From contig NZ_CP034870.1 in the NCBI RefSeq assembly GCF_005081185.1, positions 537,770 through 543,777 of the forward strand: a DNA stretch of 6,008 nucleotides. Reading direction: 5' to 3'. Both the position numbers and the translations under genes were made by a program. Numbering within the stretch: position 1 is the first letter of the stretch; every line of letters starts with the position of its first letter. Under the pieces are notes generated by a model. It ran no database searches. It saw nothing but the letters and a program-made list of their open reading frames with translations, and was not told the DNA's origin. Below are positions 1 through 6,008 of this stretch, in pieces. Source of the DNA: Buchnera aphidicola (Lipaphis pseudobrassicae) (GTDB lineage: Bacteria; Pseudomonadota; Gammaproteobacteria; Enterobacterales; Enterobacteriaceae).

Positions 1-255
1 AATGCTGATTTGTTAATTGTAGCTGTAGGAAAACCAAATTTTTTAAAAGGAGAATGGATTAAAAATGGTTCTATAGTTATAGACGTTGGTATTAATCGAT
101 TAGAAAGTGGAGAAATAGTAGGTGATGTAGATTTTAAAACAGCATATTTAAAAGCGTCTTATATAACTCCTGTTCCCGGAGGTGTTGGACCTATGACTGT
201 AGCAATGTTACTTCAAAATACATTAGAAGCTTGTGAAAAACATTATCATCCTTAA
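1..255 (+). CDS. folD: FolD, methylenetetrahydrofolate dehydrogenase/cyclohydrolase, C-terminal part (5' end outside window)
   Basis: FolD is a cytosolic bifunctional enzyme that oxidises 5,10-methylene-THF with NADP+ and then hydrolyses 5,10-methenyl-THF to 10-formyl-THF, supplying formyl groups for purines and initiator tRNA. The reading frame is open from base 1 and encodes 84 residues before TAA at 253-255. It begins [12 protein letters not shown], which belongs to the Rossmann-type NADP-binding domain, and contains the family signature [10 protein letters not shown] at visible residues 57-66. The family is about 285 residues long, so roughly the first 200 lie to the left of the window. 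The TTG at base 10 is an internal Leu codon, not a start. The end is normal in length, with no frameshift. The gene converges on cysS, 8 bases away. Identification is by recalled similarity to E. coli FolD and is very secure. Confidence 0.96.
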   Translation, partial: NADLLIVAVGKPNFLKGEWIKNGSIVIDVGINRLESGEIVGDVDFKTAYLKASYITPVPGGVGPMTVAMLLQNTLEACEKHYHP

Positions 256-265
256 AAAATTTTTT
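254..265. other. A6T6 palindrome at the folD/cysS convergent junction
   Basis: Six A followed by six T fill the space between the two convergent genes and include bases of both stop codons (folD TAA at 253-255, cysS TAA read from 266-264). More T follows on the right (267-273). There is no G/C stem, so this is not a classical intrinsic terminator. It may act as a weak bidirectional stop, or transcripts may simply overlap. Its functional meaning is inferred only. Confidence 0.3.
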
Positions 266-1649
266 ATTTTTTTCGCCATATTGTTCTATCAGGTAAATCT
301 TCTAAGATTATATCTAAAGATATTAACTCGTTTCTTATATCGTCTGCTTCTTTCCATAATTTAAATTTTCTTGCTATATTTCTTTTTTTTATTAATTTTT
401 CTATTTTTTCAATAATGGATTTTTTTAAAGTATGTTTATTCTGTAAAAAATCTTTAGGTGGTTGTGATAAAAAACCTAACAAATTTCCTAAATATTTTAA
501 TCTAAAAGCAAATTTATTTGCTTTTAGTACATTTTTTGTTTTAAAAAAATTAATTATTTTAGCTATATTAAAAAATATAGAAAATACTTTAGGTATATTA
601 AAATCATCATTCATAGATTTATAAAATTCACTTTCAAAATCCATACCTTCTTCAATATTAGAAATAGGATTAGTATTATATAATGACGTATATAGATATT
701 TTAATGATATATATGATTGTTGTAAACTTGTAATACTATAATTCATAGGATGACGATAATGAGTTGATAGAAAAAAATAACGTAAAACTTCAGAATTATA
801 ATCGTTTAATACTTCTCTTAAAAGAACAACATTACCTAAAGATTTAGATATTTTTTGGTTATTTGTAATTACTACTCCTGTGTGCATCCAAACATTTACT
901 ATAAATTTATTATTACAACATACAGATTGAGATCTTTCGTTTTCATGATGAGGAAAAATAAGATCGGAACCACCTCCATGAATATCAATAGAATTCTGAA
1001 AAAAAACTTGATTAATAGCACTACATTCAATATGCCAACCAGGACGACCTTTACCCCAAGGAGAATTCCAAAAACATTCATTTGTTTTAGCTGATTTCCA
1101 AAGTAAAAAATCTAACGTATTTTTTTTAGTACTATTTAAAGGAACTCTTAAACCAGATTGTAATGAATTTATAGATTGACCGGATAAAACACCATAATCA
1201 CAATAACTATTTACCGAAAAAAAAACATCTCCATTTTGATTAACATATGCATGTTTTTTTTGAATTAATTTCATTATTATTTTAATAATATCATCAATAT
1301 GATCTGTAACACGAGGCTCTTTATCAGGAGGCAAAATACCTAATCGAGAAAAATCTTGATGCATTTTATCTATCATATTAGTAGTTAAGGTATTAATACT
1401 TATTTTTTCTTTAATTGATTTTAAAATAATTTTATCATCAATATCAGTAATATTTCGAATATACTGAACCTTAAAATCGCACAATCGTAAATAACGAGAT
1501 ATCATATCAAAAATAACAAACGTACGACCGTGACCAATATGACAAAAATCATATACAGTTACACCACATACATATAGATTTACTTGGTTTTTATTAATAG
1601 GTTGAAAAATTTCTTTTTTTTTAGTTAGAGTATTAAAAATTTTTAGCAT
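264..1649 (-). CDS. cysS: Cysteinyl-tRNA synthetase (CysRS)
   Basis: CysRS is a class Ia aminoacyl-tRNA synthetase that activates cysteine with ATP and loads it on tRNA-Cys in the cytosol. The product is 461 residues, the same length as the E. coli enzyme. The HIGH signature is at residues 37-40 (CHIGHGRT) and the second ATP motif is KISKS at 266-270, where E. coli has KMSKS. All four zinc ligands known from E. coli CysRS are in register: C28, C209 (in GWHIEC), H234 and E238 (in HHENE). HGGGSDL precedes the last two. The catalytic Rossmann domain is followed by a helical DALR-like/anticodon-binding region, ending in WRKK. The ATG at 1647-1649 is chosen because the N-terminus MLKIFNTLT matches the family and an AGAGGA site lies 8 bases upstream. 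The gene is intact but rich in homopolymers, including a 9-base A run in codons 10-12. It is divergent from ybeD. Confidence 0.98.
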   Translation of the reverse strand: MLKIFNTLTKKKEIFQPINKNQVNLYVCGVTVYDFCHIGHGRTFVIFDMISRYLRLCDFKVQYIRNITDIDDKIILKSIKEKISINTLTTNMIDKMHQDFSRLGILPPDKEPRVTDHIDDIIKIIMKLIQKKHAYVNQNGDVFFSVNSYCDYGVLSGQSINSLQSGLRVPLNSTKKNTLDFLLWKSAKTNECFWNSPWGKGRPGWHIECSAINQVFFQNSIDIHGGGSDLIFPHHENERSQSVCCNNKFIVNVWMHTGVVITNNQKISKSLGNVVLLREVLNDYNSEVLRYFFLSTHYRHPMNYSITSLQQSYISLKYLYTSLYNTNPISNIEEGMDFESEFYKSMNDDFNIPKVFSIFFNIAKIINFFKTKNVLKANKFAFRLKYLGNLLGFLSQPPKDFLQNKHTLKKSIIEKIEKLIKKRNIARKFKLWKEADDIRNELISLDIILEDLPDRTIWRKK

Positions 1650-1657
1650 TATCCATA

Positions 1658-1663
1658 TCCTCT
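1658..1663 (-). promoter_or_regulatory. Ribosome binding site of cysS
   Basis: On the minus strand this reads AGAGGA, 8 bases before the cysS ATG. It is a good Shine-Dalgarno match in a leader that is otherwise almost only A and T, and it supports the chosen start. Confidence 0.75.
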
Positions 1664-1677
1664 AAAAAAATTCTTAA

Positions 1678-1706
1678 AGAAAATAACGTAAAATATGTTA
1701 TTTTCT
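1678..1706. repeat. Perfect 10-bp inverted repeat in the cysS-ybeD divergent region
   Basis: AGAAAATAAC at 1678-1687 is the exact reverse complement of GTTATTTTCT at 1697-1706, with a 9-base spacer. It lies 28 bases upstream of the cysS start. As RNA from the cysS strand it would fold into an AU-rich stem, followed a few bases later by a U run (seven T on the minus strand, 1664-1672 region) ahead of the RBS. It could be an operator, a leader hairpin or a weak attenuator. It could also be chance in an AT-rich gap, although a perfect 10-bp arm is less expected. No regulator is recognised. Confidence 0.5.
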
Positions 1707-1716
1707 ATATTCTCAA

Positions 1717-1731
1717 TATGATAAAATCATA
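1717..1731. repeat. Short inverted repeat TATGAT-AAA-ATCATA
   Basis: Arms 1717-1722 and 1726-1731 are exact reverse complements with a 3-base spacer. It sits 10 bases from the larger inverted repeat, on the ybeD side. Because it is short and AT-rich, chance is quite possible. I could not find a convincing sigma-70 -35/-10 pair for either cysS or ybeD in the 1650-1857 gap, although promoters for both should lie there. Confidence 0.3.
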
Positions 1732-1846
1732 AACTATTTACTTATCGAAAATATTAAAAAACACTTTAATATAAAATATATAAAAAAAATATTTTTAAAA
1801 TTTAAAATACAAAAATAATAGAATATTTTATTGCAAAAAACAAATC

Positions 1847-1850
1847 AGGA
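1847..1850 (+). promoter_or_regulatory. Ribosome binding site of ybeD
   Basis: AGGA lies 7 bases before the ATG at 1858. It decides the start: an in-frame TTG at 1831 would lie upstream of this site and would add nine residues that are absent from the family. Confidence 0.7.
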
Positions 1851-1857
1851 ATTAATA

Positions 1858-2121
1858 ATGAAAAAAAAATTGAAAGAAATGTTAAAATTCCCTTGTTTTT
1901 TTACCTATAAGATTATCGGTTTAGCACAACCTGAGCTTATTGACCAAATAATTAAAGTTATTCAAACACAAATTCCTGGAGACTATACACCTCAAGTAAA
2001 ATCAAGTAACAGAGGAAATTATCTTTCAGTTTCAATTACAATATGTGCTAAAAATTTTGAGCAGATTGAAATCTTATATCATGAAATTAGTAAAATTAAT
2101 ATAGTTAGAATGGTTTTATAA
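1858..2121 (+). CDS. ybeD: YbeD family (DUF493/UPF0250) small ACT-like protein
   Basis: The product is an 87-residue cytosolic protein, the same length as E. coli YbeD. The family has an alpha/beta fold similar to the ACT regulatory domain of phosphoglycerate dehydrogenase, and its role is not firmly known. The sequence begins [21 protein letters not shown]. It carries the conserved PGDYTP (about residues 41-46), the GNYLSVSIT strand (about 53-61) and the C-terminal IVRMVL. It has no signal peptide or membrane segment. The ATG at 1858 is supported by an AGGA site and by the family N-terminus. Nine A follow the ATG directly (1861-1869). In E. coli the gene sits between dacA and lipB. Here lipB is not adjacent, so the gene stands alone, divergent from cysS and convergent with cspE. 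Identity is secure; function is unresolved. Confidence 0.95.
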   Translation: MKKKLKEMLKFPCFFTYKIIGLAQPELIDQIIKVIQTQIPGDYTPQVKSSNRGNYLSVSITICAKNFEQIEILYHEISKINIVRMVL

Positions 2122-2127
2122 ATAAAT

Positions 2128-2144
2128 TACATTTTTTTAATGTA
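2128..2144. terminator. AT-rich hairpin after ybeD (TACATT/AATGTA)
   Basis: TACATT at 2128-2133 pairs with AATGTA at 2139-2144 across a loop of five T. It lies 6 bases after the ybeD stop. The stem is weak and no T run follows it on the + strand, so it is at best part of a termination or mRNA-end structure. Its right arm overlaps the next hairpin, so only one of the two can form at a time. Confidence 0.3.
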
Positions 2145-2173
2145 GTACAGCCCTGATAAAGAGCCGTACTATA
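2141..2173. terminator. Hairpin between convergent ybeD and cspE
   Basis: TGTAGTAC at 2141-2148 pairs with GTACTATA at 2166-2173: six perfect pairs plus a G-U (+ strand) and an A-T at the base. The 17-base loop is the most G/C-rich stretch of the gap. No T tract follows directly on either strand, so a classical intrinsic terminator is doubtful. It may protect the 3' ends of both mRNAs. Confidence 0.35.
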
Positions 2174-2199
2174 AAAAATATATTGATATTATATTTTTT
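2173..2199. terminator. A-run/T-run palindrome downstream of cspE
   Basis: AAAAAATATA at 2173-2182 is the exact complement of TATATTTTTT at 2190-2199, with a 7-base loop. It is purely A/T. A run of T ends it on both strands, so it could act as a weak bidirectional terminator for ybeD and for cspE, whose stop is 20 bases away. This is inference from shape only. Confidence 0.35.
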
Positions 2200-2218
2200 T
2201 AAAACACATCAAATTACT

Positions 2219-2428
2219 TTATAAACTAATTACATTAGCTGCAGAAGGTCCTTTTGCTCCTTCAGTAATTTCAAACTCAACACTTTGACCTTCTGCTAAA
2301 GTTTTAAATCCATTACTTTGTATTGCTGAAAAATGAACAAAAACGTCTTTACTACCATCTTCTGGAGTAATGAAACCAAAACCTTTAGATTCATTAAACC
2401 ATTTAACATTACCTTTGATCTTGGACAT
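2219..2428 (-). CDS. cspE: CspE-like cold-shock domain protein
   Basis: The product is 69 residues, a single OB-fold cold-shock domain. The family binds single-stranded RNA and DNA in the cytoplasm and acts as an RNA chaperone and transcription antiterminator. RNP1 is KGFGFI at residues 15-20 and RNP2 is VFVHF at 29-33, with W10, F17, F19, F30, H32 and F33 present for base stacking. The MSKIKGN start and the end [10 protein letters not shown] match E. coli CspE rather than CspC (MAKIKGQ, GPAAVNV); from memory only about four residues differ from E. coli. The ATG at 2426-2428 has a GAAGGT ribosome site 7 bases upstream. The gene follows the 5S rRNA terminator on the same strand and converges with ybeD. 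The protein is unusually well conserved for so AT-biased a genome. Confidence 0.96.
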   Translation of the reverse strand: MSKIKGNVKWFNESKGFGFITPEDGSKDVFVHFSAIQSNGFKTLAEGQSVEFEITEGAKGPSAANVISL

Positions 2429-2435
2429 CTATATT

Positions 2436-2441
2436 ACCTTC
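2436..2441 (-). promoter_or_regulatory. Ribosome binding site of cspE
   Basis: On the minus strand this reads GAAGGT, 7 bases before the ATG. It supports the start that gives the family-standard MSKIKG N-terminus. Confidence 0.75.
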
Positions 2442-2594
2442 ACTTGAAAAAATATACTAAATGAAAAAAAATTAATCATTAATTATTTTATTATTCTAAA
2501 AAATAATAATAAAAATCACGATAAAACAATTTAGATCCTAAATAGATTAACATATAGATTTATTGTTATCTAGAAAGTAACTTATTTCAAATAC
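2442..2594 (-). other. AT-rich leader and promoter region of cspE, no gene seen
   Basis: These 153 bases lie between the rRNA terminator and the cspE ribosome site. They are almost entirely A/T. Several TATTAT-like hexamers occur on the minus strand, with a TTGTTT-like hexamer 15 bases before one of them, but the match is too loose in such DNA to call a promoter. No open frame or RNA gene was recognised. Confidence 0.4.
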
Positions 2595-2627
2595 AAAAAA
2601 ACCCGAAAAAAATTTCGGGTTTTTTTT
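2595..2627 (-). terminator. Intrinsic terminator of the tRNA-Glu/23S/5S unit
   Basis: ACCCGAAA at 2601-2608 pairs with TTTCGGGT at 2613-2620 around a 4-base loop. The stem is extended by six A on the left (2595-2600) and seven T on the right (2621-2627). On the minus strand this is a G/C-containing stem followed by a run of seven U, a textbook rho-independent terminator. It starts at the mature 3' end of 5S rRNA. The flanking runs make it symmetric, so it could also stop + strand transcription. Confidence 0.9.
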
Positions 2628-2743
2628 GCCTGGCTTTACCTACTCTTACACGGGGAGACCCCGTACTACCATTGGCGTTGAAGCGTTTCACTTCTGAGTT
2701 CGGAATGGATTCAGGTGGTACCACTACACTATTTTTACCAGGC
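2628..2743 (-). rRNA. rrf: 5S ribosomal RNA
   Basis: 5S rRNA is part of the central protuberance of the large ribosomal subunit. The minus strand starts GCCUGG (2743 end) and finishes CCAGGC (2628 end), which pair as helix I. The 20 bases at 2684-2703 are the complement of the conserved loop region CCGAACTCAGAAGTGAAACG, identical to E. coli as I recall it. GGTAGT and GGGGTCTCCCC also mark the conserved arms. The length is about 116 bases against 120 in E. coli; mature ends may extend one base each way. It is downstream of 23S and directly before the terminator. Confidence 0.96.
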
Positions 2744-2779
2744 TTTTTAATAAAATTGTGTTATTAAAACATAATAATT

Positions 2780-2835
2780 AATTCAGTAAAACAAGCTTTT
2801 TATTAAATTTATTTTAAAAACACCTCTGGTGTTGT

Positions 2836-2845
<10 letters not shown>
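2780..2845 (-). repeat. 3' arm of the 23S rRNA processing stem
   Basis: This stretch spans the 23S 3' end and the 23S-5S spacer, and it is largely complementary to 5745-5806. Bases 2831-2845 pair perfectly with 5745-5759. Then 2827-2829 and 2817-2825 pair with 5760-5762 and 5764-5772, broken by one bulged base and one mismatch. An outer block, AAAACAAGC at 2788-2796, pairs with 5791-5799, and AATTC at 2780-2784 pairs with 5802-5806. In E. coli the matching stem is cut by RNase III to release pre-23S. Confidence 0.75.
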
Positions 2846-5744
<2,899 letters not shown>

Positions 5745-5752
<8 letters not shown>

Positions 5753-5806
5753 TTACAACCCACAGGTGTTTTAAAAAATAAGTTATTTATGCTTGTTTTC
5801 CGAATT
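5745..5806 (-). repeat. 5' arm of the 23S rRNA processing stem
   Basis: This stretch covers the mature 23S 5' end and the leader before it, and it pairs with 2780-2845. The core is 15 perfect pairs, continued to about 27 with one bulge and one mismatch. It opens into an AT-rich internal loop and closes again with AAAACAAGC/GCTTGTTTT. The outer end touches the boxA motif, much as the E. coli spacer reads boxA, then ACAAGC, then the RNase III stem. Confidence 0.75.
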
Positions 5807-5816
5807 TTTAAAGAGC
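5805..5816 (-). promoter_or_regulatory. boxA antitermination element before 23S rRNA
   Basis: The minus strand reads GCTCTTTAAAAA, one base different from the E. coli rrn boxA core GCTCTTTAACAA. In E. coli this RNA motif binds NusB and NusE (S10) and lets RNA polymerase cross rRNA genes without premature Rho termination. Its position just upstream of the 23S processing stem is the same as for the boxA in the E. coli 16S-23S spacer. Motif and position agree; function here is inferred. Confidence 0.65.
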
Positions 5817-5833
5817 TTTTTTTATATTTTAAA

Positions 5834-5847
5834 CTTTTTTAAAGAGT
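5834..5847 (-). promoter_or_regulatory. Second boxA-like motif upstream of 23S rRNA
   Basis: The minus strand reads ACTCTTTAAAAAAG, sharing CTCTTTAAAAA with the boxA 31 bases downstream. It begins at the 3' foot of a small hairpin. It may be a duplicate boxA or a chance match, since the shared part is mostly pyrimidines followed by A. Confidence 0.35.
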
Positions 5848-5863
5848 TATGATTTAGCATAAC
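5846..5863 (-). promoter_or_regulatory. boxB-like hairpin upstream of boxA
   Basis: GTTATG at 5846-5851 is the exact complement of CATAAC at 5858-5863, with a 6-base loop. In the minus-strand transcript it lies before the boxA motifs, the boxB-then-boxA order of E. coli rrn antiterminators. BoxB sequence is not well conserved, so the call rests on shape and order. Confidence 0.4.
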
Positions 5864-5905
5864 ACATTAATTTTAATTAGTACATATTATTTTATATTTT
5901 TTTAT

Positions 5906-5978
5906 CGTCCCCTAGGGGATTTGAACCCCTGTTGCCGCCGTGAAAGGGCGGTGTCCTAGACCTCTAGACGAAGGGGAC
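5906..5978 (-). tRNA. tRNA-Glu (anticodon UUC), CCA not encoded
   Basis: Read on the minus strand, the 73-base cloverleaf has acceptor arms GTCCCCT and AGGGGAC, D-arm GTCTAGAGGTCTAGGAC, anticodon stem CCGCC/GGCGG with loop CTTTCAC, and a T-arm CAGGGGTTCAAATCCCCT. The anticodon UUC is at + positions 5942-5944 and reads GAA and GAG. It is nearly identical to E. coli tRNA-Glu, the tRNA found in the spacer of several E. coli rrn operons. After discriminator G73 (5906) the strand reads ATAAA, so CCA must be added after transcription. It is the first gene of the visible RNA unit, about 150 bases before 23S. Confidence 0.97.
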
Positions 5979-6008
5979 ATTTTTAATAATAAAAAAATAG
6001 TTTTTTTT

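Noticed and set aside
10..12. TTG at base 10 as the start of a short gene
   Set aside because: The frame is open to base 1 and the residues before it (NAD) match the inside of FolD. It is a truncated gene cut by the window edge.
415..1094. Open frames of 60-79 codons on both strands inside cysS (415-624 and 855-1094 on +, 899-1081 on -)
   Set aside because: They overlap the complete, motif-bearing cysS in other frames, have no ribosome sites and match no family I know.
1740..1830. Sigma-70 promoter for ybeD around 1742-1775
   Set aside because: A TATAAA-like hexamer is present but no -35 sits at proper spacing, and the region is too AT-rich for such a match to mean much.
1831..1857. Upstream TTG start for ybeD, adding nine residues
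   Set aside because: The AGGA site lies between this TTG and the ATG at 1858, and the family begins at the ATG with MKxKL.
5979..6008. Promoter of the RNA unit, with a TATTAT-like -10 at 5986-5991 on the minus strand
   Set aside because: The hexamer is common in such A/T DNA and the -35 would fall outside the window, so it cannot be supported.

Overview
The window looks like a piece of the chromosome of a reduced insect endosymbiont of the Buchnera aphidicola type. The protein genes are very AT-rich and the gaps are almost pure A/T. The proteins nevertheless stay close to their Escherichia coli counterparts (FolD, CysRS, YbeD, CspE), and the rRNA and tRNA sequences are clearly gammaproteobacterial. 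The order folD, cysS, ybeD, cspE, 5S, 23S, tRNA-Glu is the one I recall for Buchnera. The strain cannot be told from the sequence alone.

Layout: (1) 1-255, the C-terminal end of folD on the + strand. (2) 264-1649, complete cysS on the - strand, meeting folD tail to tail with 8 bases between the stop codons. (3) 1650-1857, an AT-rich divergent promoter region holding two inverted repeats. (4) 1858-2121, ybeD on the + strand. (5) 2122-2218, a convergent gap with overlapping hairpins. (6) 2219-2428, cspE on the - strand. (7) 2429-2594, the cspE leader and promoter region. (8) 2595-5978, a - strand RNA unit read as tRNA-Glu, boxB/boxA-like antitermination signals, 23S rRNA, 5S rRNA and an intrinsic terminator. 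No protein gene is supported between 2429 and the right edge.

The genes are housekeeping: one-carbon folate metabolism, cysteine charging of tRNA, a small ACT-like protein, an RNA chaperone, and the large-subunit rRNAs with a glutamate tRNA. The RNA unit resembles the downstream half of a classic rrn operon (spacer tRNA-Glu, boxA, 23S, 5S). This fits the known split of the Buchnera rRNA operon, in which 16S is transcribed elsewhere, although only 30 bases upstream of the tRNA are visible here.

I see no mobile element, CRISPR array, phage gene or new defence or biosynthetic system. The points most worth checking are the retained antitermination site in front of 23S, the long processing stem around 23S, the tRNA without an encoded CCA, the perfect inverted repeat upstream of cysS, and the 9-base homopolymers inside cysS and ybeD.
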